From Telopea speciosissima (lineage: Eukaryota > Streptophyta > Magnoliopsida > Proteales > Proteaceae), in the NCBI RefSeq assembly GCF_018873765.1, contig NC_057919.1, forward strand, positions 20,128,698 to 20,192,697: 64,000 nt of DNA, read 5' to 3'. Position numbers and translations under genes: made by a program. This document shows positions 10,069 through 22,064 of the stretch, piece by piece (the stretch's first letter is position 1; every line of letters starts with the position of its first letter). The notes under the pieces are model-generated. The model made no database searches, was not told where the DNA came from, and was given only the letters and a program-made list of their open reading frames with translations.

Positions 10069-11824
10069 AGGAGTCCCATCCATTTCTCCATCTTCATTTG
10101 TATCATCCAATCAACCTTATTACCTTGTGTGCAAGTTTGTCCTCATTGTCCCAACATCTTTGTATCAGAAAAATTTTTATCCTCTCTCATCTTATTGGAG
10201 TAATATTATTGTACTTCAATTTTTTGATTGTGAGTCTTGGGCTAGTGAAAATTTTATTTTTACTATTTTTAGAAACGGGTCGATAATTGGAATTTGTCTT
10301 TCTTCACACTCATTCCATAATAAGTTGAATCCAATTCAGCAGAAATTGATAGAATTGAACTATGACAAAAATCCCCAATTGACATGGTTAGATGTGACAG
10401 GTCAATTTTGACTTTATCAAACAATAGACACAGGTCAATTTTGATGGTCATGGCACCGAACAAATTTATAGACCAATAAGACATGATCTTGTATATGTCT
10501 CCCTTTGGTAAAGGTAGTCTAATTTGGGCTGGCTAGGCTAGGAATTGATACCAGTGAGGTTCTACTCAGACAGGCTTGTTGAGTTGGGCTTTTTTTGCAA
10601 GAGAACTAGACAAGTGTGGTTAATAGGACATCACATCCTCTCACAGTGAAAGAAAGAAAGAAAGACATAATGATAATGTCACAAACACTCCAGTCTATTT
10701 GGTCCTAGCAACAATTTGGCTTACTCTCTGGCAAGGAAGGCCCTATCAGTAATGTGTACGATGGTGTAGCCTACTTCCTCTAGACGTTCTCAATAAATGA
10801 TATCTTTTTACCAAACAAAAAAAAAATTTGATTTATCGATCTTAATTTCATCACATGTGATAGGGATCTGAAGATGGGCTACATATATCAAGTGCATTTG
10901 AATGAGGTAAATGCAACTCAATTATACTATTAAATGTTACTGACTATGGAGAAGAGGGAGTAAAAAGATTTAAATTTCAATTTTCAGGTCTAGAGGAAAC
11001 CAAGTGACCATGAGGATGGAGGAGAGAATGAATGTGATTACAAGCCTGCTTGTATAAAATAGATTGGTAGAAAGAAGCTAGAGTTATTAGTTATTGGGAG
11101 TAGACTCATTTTAGTTAAAGGTGTCAATCGATTCGATTTAGGGTTTGGTTTTTATATATTGTAATCAAAATCAAACCAAAATCAAATAATTTTCATAACC
11201 TTAAAACCGTAATTATATTAAATTGGTTTGGATTTATTTGGTTTTATTCGATTTGTACATGATCTTGATAATCAGTTCAAATTCGATTTAAGTGGAAGTA
11301 ATTGACTAAAACAAATAAAATTAGTAGGAAATTTTTTTTGGTCGAAAATGTTAGTAAGAAATTAAAACCTCGCGAAGATACTAACCCACGATGTCAAATC
11401 TAGTACCTTTCAACCTTCTTTATAGATCAACAAAGAAATCTATGATATACAATTATTTCACACAACTCAACAAAGACAAATAATTGTAGGATTTAGTATA
11501 ATTTAAGTTTGGTTCAATTTATATGAATCACACTTTATTCAATTTGGTTAAATTCAAATAGACGATTTTAACCTAACATCCAAATGGAATCAAATCAATC
11601 AAATCTCACTTTTTAAAATCAAAATTGATAAAAATTTTCAATTTGATTCAGGTTAAACAGACGATTTCGATTTCCAATTCCAATTTATTCTAACTAAACT
11701 TGGTGCACAACATTTAGAGAGCAAGCTTTTCCCCACGGGTTGAAGAGGAACAAAGTGAACTACCATAAAGCACAATTTGACTCATAAAGAGGCACTTTTC
11801 AGTCACCTATGATCAAGGTAAGGG
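10069..11824. repeat. 5' part of UGT-B duplication unit (second segment)
   Basis: 10310-10395 and 11065-11820 are copies of the UGT-A upstream block (4140-4240, 4255-5010). Between them, 10500-11060 is not shared and carries no recognisable gene. The A/B comparison here is the clearest way to mark insertions in the B unit. Confidence 0.6.
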
Positions 11825-12596
11825 TGTCAAAATATAGAACCGAAACCGGCCATTTAAAATCGAATCAAATTGAATCGAATTAAATTGGTTCGGTTTTGAT
11901 TTTCAAATCTAGAATCTTTTCTAGGTTAGGTTCGGTTTCGGTTTCAATGTTAAAACCATTAAACCGAACTGGATTACCTATTTTCAAACCAAATAAGGAA
12001 CCATACAAATTTATATTGTTTTTTAAATTTTAATCAAATGTGGATGATAAATTCCACTTTAGTGTTTGGGAAAGTTCGATGAATTATGATCCTAACAAAT
12101 AAGGATTTTTTATTGGTAAAGATGTAAAAAAGTTGATCCAAACATTTGAAATAAGACCCAAATTGAATATGAAACCAAATTAAAACTTACTAATCCTAAT
12201 CAGGGTTACGAGGGAGAAATATTCAAATCTAATAACCATTTAGAAATATTCTGGAGAGAACCCAATGTGGATTAGGGTTAACTGAACCATAAACCACTTT
12301 GTTCCAGAGGCACCATATAAAATAACAAGAAATAATTACTACAGAAAAAACAAAAAATCAAGAAAGAGAGATTGTTTATCCAAAAGTAGGAGGAAGAGAT
12401 CTTTGTTTTTTTTTGAGTAGCAAGCAGGCTATTCATTCACGTGCGCCCAACGCCACATAAAGGAAAAAGAAATACATAAAATAGATAGATAGCACTAAGC
12501 ACAAGATTTGGATATACGGTATCCAAAACCAAGGGGTAGAAATTGATCCGATCGCAAATGCTATTGACAGGGTCATCCAGGCTAGGGGTTGGGTCA
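11825..12596. other. Insertion relative to the UGT-A unit; no gene
   Basis: Unique to the B unit. It opens with repeat-like text built on AACCGAAACC/GGTTCGGTTTT (11830-11990), similar to old dispersed repeats at 4330-4850 and 58720-59330. After that AT-rich sequence follows with no recognised feature. Confidence 0.4.
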
Positions 12597-13643
12597 CTAC
12601 CACTTCCTTAGATAACAGGTTGTAGCCTCTGCTAAATTTAAGCGCATGCACGAACGTGCCAATAGTTCGGACCCAAAATATGCCAAACAGTTCAAAGTGA
12701 CACTGCCCACACGTGCTGACACGCTGCCACAACTTACTTCCAAACAAACTTGCTGGATCGGCAATAGTCTGCTGATTAGCGAGTGGAGCGTCGATTGATG
12801 GCAGGAGAGTGTTGATGAATACGGACCGATGGCTGGGGCTACAGAGCCGATGTTAACCTCAATGCCCCAGGCACCAGTGTCATCAACATTGGCAAAAACA
12901 CACCCAAAAAAAGAAGGGCTGCCCTTGAGAAAGAGCCGGGGCACATAAACAAATCCATGTAGCACAAAAGCTACAATTTTTAGCCTACAAAAAACCCTAA
13001 ACACCCACAGAACGGGCCCACCACTCCCCAAAATAGCTTCGCAGGACTGGTCCAGCCTCACAACCAACCGCAATTCCATCGTGTCTGAGTGCAGGTCGGA
13101 AAATCCACCGGAGCCAACAGCGAAGACTGAGGCGCCAGCGCCGGTACCACCCCAAGTGAAGTCGAAGAGCTCGCCGTGGGTGTCCACGACCTTGTGATTG
13201 AGGATCCAAAGAGTGCCGGCGGAAACGCTGTCGGAGAGCCCGATGCACATAAACTCAGATTCGTTCTTGACAAACAATAAGGAGAGCCCCAACACCAACA
13301 CCAACCCCTCCCTAACATACAGATCGGGATCCCTGGTGTCGTCAACGATGGCGACGAAGATGAGTACGCCGATTCAAAGCATGAAGGTAGTATTGCTGTC
13401 GGAGATACCGTCAGAAATGTATTAGATGTAGAGGAAGTCTGTTGCCTTGCGCTCTGTGTCCCAGAAGTTGAGGTCGAAGCTGGAGGTGCCGAAGCGCTTG
13501 GCCTCCGCCTTGCTGTTCAGGTTGCCGTTGAGATGTTTATTGAGATCCACACGTTCTTTGCCATCAGATCTGGTCTTGCCGTCTAGTTCATCGTCGGCAT
13601 CATCGTCGTCGACGTCTTCTTCGATGGTAGTTCCGATAGTCAT
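12597..13643 (-). pseudogene. Unidentified intronless ORF with two in-frame stops
   Basis: On the minus strand one frame stays open from an ATG at 13643 to a stop at 12597 (348 codons) apart from TAA at 13422-13424 and TGA at 13374-13376. The N-terminus is acidic (EEDVDDDDADDELDGK) and then polar (SFDLNFWDTERKATDFLYI); the middle is hydrophobic with long Val/Leu runs. I do not recognise the family. The region is more GC-rich than its neighbours and lies inside a 2-kb block missing from the UGT-A unit, so it may be a retrocopy or a gene fragment carried by a transposon. Chance openness in GC-rich DNA is the main alternative. Confidence 0.3.
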
Positions 13644-14098
13644 GATGGAAGAGATGGAAAAGAAAAATGGTGCAAGAAAAAAAAACATGCACAAGGCGGA
13701 CGGATACACGCACGGCGGCGGAAGAAGGGCAAAAAAGGAAAACCCAAAGCGATTAAGGTTTTTTCCTCGTGATTTTTCGTAACTTCTACGAAATCTTGAA
13801 AAAGAAGAAAGGAGAAAACAAGAAGAAAGACACAGTTATCTTTTCCCAAATGTTTAGTGGACACCTACGCCAAAGTACACTTATCGTGAAAGAACCATGA
13901 GATATGAGCCGTGACGCATGTACACTAGTCGCATTCAAGCTTTAAAGAACATGAAGACAAACAACCCTGCAGCTAGCGCAGAGCTGTGAAGTTCTACGAA
14001 AACTTGAAAAAAGATAATTCCAGAGAGAGAGAGAGAGTAGGGCCCAAAGTTGAAAGAGCAGTTTCACTTTCAGAGAAGGAAAATAGGATTATTTCATG
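13644..14098 (+). promoter_or_regulatory. Old UGT-B upstream region, displaced by insertion
   Basis: From about 13845 to 14080 this matches the UGT-A upstream region (5687-6063), including the GAGA tract and GGGCCCAAAGTTGAAA. In UGT-A this text runs straight into the leader; in UGT-B the homology is cut at CAGAGAAG (about 14078) and resumes at GTGATTTCCAACTTAG (15471), 1.4 kb further on. Confidence 0.6.
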
Positions 14099-15460
14099 GG
14101 GGCAATTACTATCACTACCCTAGAGTTAGCCTATATTTATTAAAATTACCTTATCTTAAATTTCTTTTCTAATACTACCTTGCTTTTAAACTTTTACATC
14201 TCCTTCTACCATCATATTTTTAAATACCCAGATTATCCTTCCTTTTCACCTACTAACCTGTTAATCTAGTTAAACTCTCATTCATCTTCTATTTTTTACC
14301 TTTTTTATCATTAAAATAGTAAAAAATGAAAGCATCCATCCCACTTCTTCTCTTTCTCTCATTTTTTATTTCATTCGTTTTTTTTTTTGTTTTTTTTTTT
14401 CAATTTTTTCTATTTAATTAATTTTTTATTCAACATTTCATCCTCATCATTCTTCTTCAAAGTTCGAACAGATCATGGTTCTAAGTATTGGTATCGTATC
14501 GCTCGTATCAGGCGATATATACTGATTTTGCTAGTCATCGATACCGATACCATGTCGATCCCATATCGGTTGCACGGTACGGACAAGGGATAAAATGATC
14601 GAAAACTCATTTTTTAAGAAGATTCAGGGGTAATTTTGCCCGATACAATTGATCTAGACCGATACCATATCGGTAGCACGATATGGACAAGGGGTAAAAT
14701 GGTGAGAAAACTCATTTTTAAGGAGATTCAGGGGTAATACAGCCAATCGAGGCTGATATAGTATCGGTTTTGTAGGTTGTCGATACCCATTCCAATACCG
14801 TGCGTCGACTCTCTTCAAAGCACCCCACTTCTTCTCTCTCTTCCTATTTTATTTAATTTACTTTTTATTATTTTTGAAGAGAGTCGATCTGTGCCATGGT
14901 TTTAGTGCACGGTATCACAACGAATATCAGTAACCCGCAAAACTGATACTATACTGATATGGTATCGGCTTGGATTGGTTGTATTAGGCAAAATTACCCT
15001 AGAATCTCCTTAAAAATGAGTTTTCTGACCATTTACCCCTTGTTTGTACCGTGCTACCGATACGGTATCGGCACGATATTGAAATTGATGACATACGATA
15101 CTGATACTTAGAACCATGATCTGTTTGAAGAAGAACAATGAGAATAAAATGTTAAATAAAAAATTTGAAGGAAAAAAAAAATGAATGGAATAAAAAAACG
15201 AGAGAGAGAAAAAGTGGGTGGGTGCTTTCGTTTTTTACTATTGTAATGACCCCAAAAAAAAAAAATTAGAAGATGAATGGTGGGTTAAATAGATTACTAG
15301 GGTACTGGGTGAAAAGGAAAGGGTAATCTGGGTATTTAAAAATATGAGGGTAAAAGGAAATGTGAACGTATAAAAGCAGGGTAGTATTAGAAAAGAAATT
15401 TACGATAAAATAATTTTAATAAATATAAGTTAAGCGTAGGGTAGTGATAGTAATTGCCCC
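14099..15460. mobile_element. 1.36-kb long-inverted-repeat element in UGT-B promoter
   Basis: Starts GGGGCAATTACTATCACTAC and ends with its exact reverse complement; the inverted arms continue with moderate mismatch for several hundred bases (ATTTCTTTTCTAATACTACC; then CCAGATTA and TCCTTTTCACC). Further in lies a second inverted pair (14465-14800 against 14890-15130) made of GATACCGATACC-rich text with ACTCATTTTTAAGGAGATTC, so almost the whole element folds back on itself. Flanks TTATTTCAT and TACTGTCAT agree at 6 of 9 bases, a weak trace of a target duplication. UGT-A lacks it. There is no transposase. It pushes the conserved upstream region 1.4 kb from the UGT-B gene. Confidence 0.75.
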
Positions 15461-15549
15461 TACTGTCATTGTGATTTCCAACTTAGCTTCTTGCTTTTTC
15501 TAGCTTCAGCCTTCACTCAGAAACCTCCATACTTTGATCTGTTTATCTT

Positions 15550-15557
15550 TATATATA
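15550..15557 (+). promoter_or_regulatory. TATA box of UGT-B
   Basis: TATATATA lies 122 bases before the UGT-B ATG, in the same context as the UGT-A box and followed by the same CT-repeat leader (15614-15632). The inverted-repeat element ends only 90 bases upstream of it. Confidence 0.7.
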
Positions 15558-15678
15558 CTTGTGAACTTGATGAAATTGGGTCTCCGCTTAAAAGTTTTCT
15601 TTCTTTCTTAAAACTCTCTCTCTCTCTCTCTATAGTTTTTTAGTTCATTTTACCCTGTCCAACCTAAACTTGTTGTCA

Positions 15679-17127
15679 ATGGGTTCTGAACCACATCAAC
15701 TTCATACCTTCTTCTTCCCCCTCATGGCTCAAGGCCATCTGCTCCCAGCCATAGACATGGCCAGGCTATTCGCAAGCCGTGGAGTTAAGGTAACCATAAT
15801 CACCACTCCCCTCAACGCACCCCTTTTCTCCAACACCATCGACCGTGATAACCAGTTGGGTCTTGACATCTCTGTTCAGCTCATCCCATTCCCTTCAGAA
15901 GAGGCTGGCTTACCCCAAGGCTGCGAGAATGTAAGCTCCATTACTAATTTCTCTGAAATGACCCCCAAATTCTTCAATGCTCTTGATTTGCTCCAAAAAC
16001 CCTTAGAGGAGCTTCTTCAAAACCATAGCCCTGATTGCCTCGTTGCCGACATGTTCTTCCCCTGGACTACAGACATCGCTGCCAAGTTTGGAATACCAAG
16101 GCTCATCTTTCATGGCACCAGTTTGTTCTCTCTCTGCGTCTTGGACAGCTTGAAACTATATACACCTCATGAAAAGATCAAATCAAAAACCGAAACCTTC
16201 ATTGTGCCAGGTCTTCCTGACCAGATAGAGCTGATGAAGTCTCAGTTGCCCGACGAAACACCAAGCGATCTGAGCAAGTTGAATGAACGCGTCAGAGAAT
16301 CAGAGGGAAATTGCTATGGAGTATTGGTGAACAGCTTTTATGAGTTGGAGCCTGCTTATGCGGATCACTACAGGAAAGTCATAGGAAGGAAGGCATGGAA
16401 CATAGGCCCTGTTTCACTCAGCAACAGGGACATTGCATATAAAGCTCAGAGGGGTAACATAACTTTCATTAATGAGCACGCGTGCCTGAGTTGGCTCGAT
16501 TCGAAGAAATCCAATTCGGTGCTCTATGTGAGCTTCGGGAGCGTGACCCGTTTCACTGATTCTCAGATGCTTGAGATTGCTATGGGGCTCGAGGCTTCAG
16601 GGTACCCATTCATTTGGGTTGTGAGATTGAAGGAAGAGGATGAGCAGAGGTGGATGGCAGAAGGGTTTGAAGAGAGGATTAAAGGGAAGGGTCTGATAAT
16701 AAGGGATTGGGCACCTCAAGTTTTGATCCTGGATCACCCTGCCGTGGGAGGGTTCGTGACCCATTGTGGATGGAACTCGACGCTTGAAAGCGTGAGTGCA
16801 GGGGTGCCCATGATCACTTGGCCGTTGTTTGCAGAGCAGTTCTACAATGAGAAGCTGGTGACACAAGTGTTAAGGATAGGAGTGAGTGTAGGGGTTCATG
16901 AACGGAGTAAATTTGGAGGAGGAGAAAAGGTAGCAGTGAAGAGACGGGACATAGAGAAGGCTGTAGAGCAGTTGATGGGTGGTGGAGAAGAAGCAGAGCG
17001 AATGAGGAGTAGAGCTATGGAGCTCAAAGAGGTGGCGAGAAGAGCTGTTGAAGGTGGAGGGTCTTCTTACACCGACTTGACCGCTTTGATTGAAGAGCTG
17101 AGGTTGCATTCACAGCCTACAGTCTAG
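15679..17127 (+). CDS. UGT-B: UDP-glycosyltransferase, UGT73 type, intact
   Basis: Single-exon glycosyltransferase of 482 residues, close paralogue of UGT-A with near-identical text from leader to stop. The catalytic His20 (MAQGH) and Asp124 (VADMFFPW) are present, and the PSPG box runs from WAPQ to FAEQ at about 344-387, predicting UDP-glucose use. Differences from UGT-A lie mainly in the acceptor half: at about 165-180 (LYTPHEKIKSKTE against RYTPHENIKSETE), a shortened loop after KSQLPDE, and a shorter Gly/Ala stretch before VKRRDIEKAVEQ. The ATG at 15679 is chosen by alignment with UGT-A. Changes in the acceptor loops leave room for a different substrate. The promoter is rebuilt by a transposon insertion, so expression may differ from UGT-A. 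Confidence 0.93.
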   Translation: MGSEPHQLHTFFFPLMAQGHLLPAIDMARLFASRGVKVTIITTPLNAPLFSNTIDRDNQLGLDISVQLIPFPSEEAGLPQGCENVSSITNFSEMTPKFFNALDLLQKPLEELLQNHSPDCLVADMFFPWTTDIAAKFGIPRLIFHGTSLFSLCVLDSLKLYTPHEKIKSKTETFIVPGLPDQIELMKSQLPDETPSDLSKLNERVRESEGNCYGVLVNSFYELEPAYADHYRKVIGRKAWNIGPVSLSNRDIAYKAQRGNITFINEHACLSWLDSKKSNSVLYVSFGSVTRFTDSQMLEIAMGLEASGYPFIWVVRLKEEDEQRWMAEGFEERIKGKGLIIRDWAPQVLILDHPAVGGFVTHCGWNSTLESVSAGVPMITWPLFAEQFYNEKLVTQVLRIGVSVGVHERSKFGGGEKVAVKRRDIEKAVEQLMGGGEEAERMRSRAMELKEVARRAVEGGGSSYTDLTALIEELRLHSQPTV

Positions 17128-17513
17128 AATCTAGATTTAATTCCAAAATTTATTCTGGTCGGCTTTTTTTTTTTTTTATAGTTCTGCTTTGTGTTTGCAT
17201 GGATTCAGATAATTCTGATTCTTCACATTTTTGAATTTCCATATCACTCATACCGAGATAAGGGATAAGAATGCTACATTTCTTGTGTTTTCCGTAAGGT
17301 CCTTTGTGACCGGTAGAGGTTAACCTGTTCATGTTCCATATTTGGCTTCAAAGTTGAAAGAATACTCATGAGCCAAAAAGAGAAGAAGAATAGAAGAATG
17401 ATTATGGAGACCTGTATAAATAGGTATCAAACTATCTACAATTATGAGTTAGGGAAAGTATTCTCTAGAGGGGTAGGGAATGCGAATGTACACTGGTTAT
17501 TTATTTATGGTCA
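17128..17513. other. UGT-B 3' flank, shared with UGT-A
   Basis: Matches 7723-8035 behind UGT-A (GATAAGGGATAAGAATGCTA, then TTCATGTTCCATATTTGGCT). It probably contains the 3' UTR, though no clear polyadenylation site stands out. The T-run at 17166-17179 is specific to B. Confidence 0.5.
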
Positions 17514-17647
17514 AATGTTCTTTGTGTTGGGGGCGCAGGCTGCCCCAGACACATGGGGGTTAGGCAAAATGATTACCCTGCCCCCTGAATGGTAGAAATA
17601 CTCAGCCCATGTATCTGGAGCAGCCTGCATTGCACCTAAGAGAACAT
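17514..17647. repeat. MITE-like hairpin (ATGTTCT family)
   Basis: Left end ATGTTCTTTGTGTTGGGGGC and right end, reversed, ATGTTCTCTTAGGTGCAATG; both continue into GCAGGCTGC, CCAGA and CATGGG. About 134 bp. Related elements with the same ends and the central ATGA(C/T)(C/T)ACCCTGCCCC motif lie at 22345-22665 and 58374-58500. Confidence 0.6.
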
Positions 17648-17662
17648 AAACCCTTTATTTAT

Positions 17663-20600
17663 GAGAAAATTACTTGAACACCTCCTGTACTATGGCCAAT
17701 TTGCTTACGATTATCAACGTTTGAAACAATAACTTGACACCCCCCGAAACCTGATGGTGTTAGTCTGTTGTTAGTGTTTAAATGAAAATGTCTATTTTAC
17801 CCTTATCATATATTCAATAGAAAACAATAAAATTAAAATTACCAAATTACCCTTCTTCTTCTTCTTCTTCCTGCAACCAAAAAGAACCGTTAGCCATGGG
17901 TGCGGTTTCCTGATGCGATGAGCAGTGAAGATTCTCCACGTGTCTTGGACGAGACTTTCTTTCAGAAACGGTAGAAGCCAATGTTCTTGAACGAAGACTT
18001 CCACCGACATGTTTACTCTTCTTAAATCTTATCGCCAATCTTAGTTTCCATAAGGTTTTGAGGTCTCAGAAACGATGATGCCTGCTCCAAGGACCAACAG
18101 AGACGCCTCGATTTCATTAAATTCCGATTCCGGCCTTCAGGTGCACTCGAACTTGCCACAAATTTCATCTTTTCTATGGTAGATTTGATACAATTTCCTT
18201 TAGATCGGTAGGTTTAGTCACACAGTGATTTGATTCTCACATTACACAACCACCCATGTATGAAGGATAAAATCACATAGTGATTTGATTCGTTGTATCA
18301 TTTAGAAGAACATGAACAAAACTCAAAGATAGCCCCTGAAATTTGATGATGAGTTGCTCTTTTTTCTCATCTTGAAACAATCCTCTTTCCAAAACCCAAT
18401 CCTCAATCATCGACTAAGCATTTATTTGCTGGTCCGCAGGGACTTTGTACAGCAAGACCTTACTAGTTGTATCTTTTGTAGAGTTTTACTGCATTCCACC
18501 CAAACCATCGATTTATCTACGCCCAAAACTTCTTTACTTGATCCTTGTTCAGGAATTTACCTACCGAGTTTCGTCTTCCGGTGTAGCCAACCTTGTTGCA
18601 TCTGCAACCAATGCAAGATCCTGTTACGTGCATCGTCGCTTCCTTACATTTAGCTTATTCGAGAAATACATTTCATAAGGATCAAGAGATTTCTCACGCT
18701 GAAAAATAACAGTTGCAGAGGTGAGAAAATCTGAGTCCGGCAGTTGCAGCGGCGACGAAGGCGGTTAACCCTCTCAAAGACACAGAGTACATGGAAGAGA
18801 TAGAACAAAGAGATACAGTTTGGTGCCTAAAACGAAGCTCGTTTTGTGAAGGTCGAAAGATTTCAGTGGCGAGAGAACAAACATTTGCAGCGACAAAATT
18901 GGATTTGCAGAGACACGTTTCGTGTTGAGTCTGTGGTCTAACTAGAGTTTTAGAAAGAAGAGGAGAGGAGAGGAGAGAGTAGGAAAGAGAGGGGACTGAT
19001 TTACAACTCTGGTGGATTTGGAGATTTTGATTTCGGTGTCTCATTAGATTTCTGTTTTGAATTGGGGGAGGGGAGGCAGAGCTCGAGGGGTACAGGTGCA
19101 AGAGGCAGAGGTCTAAGGGTTCACGGTGCAAAACAGTAGGGGGTGTGAGTGGGCTTTCCGGCCAGGGTGCTCATAGCAGGGAGAGAGTACAGTAGGTGGC
19201 GGGGAGGGGGTGCTGCAAGGAGTGGGGGAGATAGAGTGGAGGAGGGGAGGGAGAAAGCGAGGACCCCCTAATGGTTTTTGAAACGTGGTTTTTTTTTTTT
19301 TTGGAAAATTACATCTACCTCTTTTATACTTTGCCTTAATTACACGTTCCTCCCCTTGATTTTCCCACCTTTTATACGATTCCCTTGTAGTTTCTGAAAG
19401 TTTACTAAGACCTCCCCTGCCGATAACATTTGTCTGTTAAGTGCTGACATGTCGTAGTTAGTTTTTTATAATGCCCAAACTAACCCTAGGTCATTGTGAG
19501 ATGACCCATTTACCCTTCTGATAAAAAACGAAAATAAGATGGGAGAATGACTTGCCATTTCTTTCATCTCCCAACTTCATCTTCAACTTCTGAACCGTTT
19601 CTACAAAAAAAAAAAAAACCTCTGAACCGTGAAATCGCCCGCGATATGCCCCATACTATTGCCTGAGTCTTATGCTCTGCGGCTAGAGAAGAAAGGCGCG
19701 GAGAACACACACATGCAGTTGTTCTTAATTACTTCTTCTTCTTCTAATATCAATTGGTTGTCTCTAGTCATCCTCTGTGTTGCTTAATTTCTTCTTCTTC
19801 TTCTGCTATCGAAACCCATTCCCACCTTCAGGCCCCAATTTCACCAACTTCTCTTCATTCCAGACGGTTCTCTTTATTTTGCACACCTCTCTCTTCGAAG
19901 GAGTTCTTGGAGAACACACTTTAACTTTGCTACTCTGTTTTGTTCTCCTCTGTAATTCTCCATTGACGCACACACATTTTCTCGGTTTTTCATATCTAGA
20001 CAAGAACTCAATCTTCAAGTCTTTTGCTTTCTTCTGTTCTGAATCCGACCCTAATTGATGGGTTGTTTCTGAATTCGGAGAATTTCTCTCCTGATTGCTC
20101 TTCCTCGCATGAGAAGAAATGTAAAGAGATTGCCTTGAACTGTAATTCTGGTCCACGGTCGTTTGAATCGTTTCAATTGGGTTCAAACCCATTAAACTCT
20201 GCTGATTCTCTTCAACTGATTCTATTTCTGATAAGAACTGCTATTTCTCTGTAATTCTTCCACCTGACTTCCTAGGTTTTCTGTTTATCAGTTCCGAATC
20301 CCTTATGGAGAACCTCTGTTTTTCCTAATGTCGGAGACCATATTAGTAAAATTCGGTGATTCTTCAGTTTTAGAATGTTTGGGTTCGGATTTGATGCCCA
20401 TTTGCTTGAATTTTGAAATCCAAGAGATGGGAAAGACTTGAGAGAGCAAGGAGGGGCGAGAGGATGCAGAGTGGTAGTTGTTATTGTTGTTGTTGTTGAT
20501 AATGGATTTCTTTCTTCCCCATTTCATCTTTTGGTGATGAAAGAAGTAATCTTTCTTCTTCTTCAATGTGGTTAGCAGGAAGAGAAGGATGAAGGAGAGA

Positions 20601-22064
20601 GGGAGAGAGAGAGAAATGGGACCGAAGAAGATGAATTGAATGATGAGAAGGTAGCAATTAGGGAGACAGTTAGGCTGTTATAGAAGACGTGGGTGGGCCT
20701 TAATGATCCCTTCATCCAAAAGAAATGCCTGCCTTACTGCTTGTGACCATTCTCCCACTTTTTCACCAAATTGTAGCAAAAAGTAACTTGTAGAACTAAA
20801 ATCTCATCTGGGTTCTCTGCTACAAGGTATGCTCTCTTTGTGTGTGGTTTCTGCACACCTTGAAAATGCCTGGATTTATGAATTACCAGCAGTAAAGGAA
20901 ACAAAAATTCCATTGAAAAGAGTGATAAAAAAACTACCAATTATGTTGGTGGAAGTGAATCTTTCGTGCAATTTGGGTGAGAAGGGAATCAAACAACGAA
21001 AATGCCTGTTAGAATCCAAGAATGAAAGACATAAAAGCACTGCAATAAGAAGCAGAAAGAAAATAATCAGATCTTTCATCTAATCTCATCTATTAACAGA
21101 TAAAAATTCAAAAGTTGATAAACAAATAAAACAAAAAGAAAATTTAAATACAGAATCTCTCTGCAACTGCATTGGATTCCATCCTCTCCCCTTAATCTCT
21201 CTCTCTCTCTCTCTCTAGTCTCTCCTTCCCGGAATCGATTGCCCTCTGGTCAGGAGAAACCAAAGGGCTCCTTCTGCCTCCCTGTTTCTTCTTCTTTCTT
21301 ATTTTCTCTGGCAATTATCAGGAAGATGATTTAGATGAAAGACATAAATATAAAACGTGGGCAGAACCAGAGGTCCACAGGTTTTTTTTTTTTATGTGAG
21401 CAGACGGAGGTTGCAGCGGCGGTTCGGTTTCTAATGTTTTAGTCCTTCCAGCAGCAACCTTCAGTGATCTTTTACCAATCGATATCCCTTCTTTCTCCTC
21501 TAATCTCTTCTTATTTGTTCACGGTGGAGGAGGAGGCGGCGGAGGCAGTGGTGGCGGTGGTGGTGGTGCCTGCAATGGAGTAAGAAAGATATGAGTATTT
21601 TAGGTTGAAGATGATGAGAAGGGTAGAATTGAAAATGCAGTTTTAATTTATTATTAAAGGGTAATATTATCTTTTCAAACCATTAACTAACAGAATCCTA
21701 ACACCGTTAGCTATAAGGGGTCAAAATGTAAGGTTGGAAAATCAAGGGGGAGGAACGTGTAATTAGGGAAAAATACAGGAGAGATAAATGTAATTTTTCC
21801 TTTTTTTTTTTTTTTTTTGATTGCAATAGGAAGTAGGAGAAGAAGAAGAAGAAAGAGAGGGGGGGGCAAATATGTCACTTCACTACACTTAAGGATAGTT
21901 TAGGCATTTACAAAATATTTAACCCATGGTAACGGTCACTGACTAACGAACATGGCTACTTGAAAAAAATGGTAAACTGCAAGGGGTGTTCAAGTAATTA
22001 TTTCAAACGTTGGGACAACTAAATAATTAGGCTATAATACAGGAGGTGTCAAAGTAATTTTCTC
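17663..22064. mobile_element. 4.4-kb Mutator-like element, host of a nested one
   Basis: The ends are inverted repeats: left GAGAAAATTACTTGAACACC and the reverse complement of the right end GAGAAAATTACTTTGACACC, with TCCTGTA, AACGTTTGAAA and TACTTGA(C/A)ACCCC following; similarity runs about 200 bp, including CTTCTTCTTCTTCTTCCT. A perfect 9-bp direct repeat, TTTATTTAT, flanks it (17654-17662 and 22065-22073), as for Mutator-superfamily insertions. No transposase is visible. The interior (17880-19300) has several short open frames and exon-like GC-rich text but nothing identifiable; captured host sequence is possible. It splits the UGT-B 3' flank. Confidence 0.82.
19303..21800. mobile_element. 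Nested 2.5-kb Mutator-like element
   Basis: Inside the 17.7-22.1 kb element. Left end GGAAAATTACATCTACCTCT and reverse complement of right end GGAAAAATTACATTTATCTC; the arms continue through TAATTACACGTTCCTCCCC and TTGATTTTCC. Both ends abut runs of T (14 or more on the left, 18 on the right), consistent with insertion into a T tract with a 9-T duplication. Interior 19700-20600 has CTT-rich leader-like text and open frames such as 19806-20192 (minus, 128 codons, basic, no motif). 21525-21575 is a GGC/GGT microsatellite. No transposase is seen. Confidence 0.72.

Noticed and set aside
13447-13782. 111-codon plus-strand frame with a poly-Ser run
   Set aside because: Shadow of the acidic Asp/Glu run on the minus strand.
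15670-15678. Three-codon upstream extension of UGT-B
   Set aside because: It would start at TTG; the ATG at 15679 aligns with the other copies.
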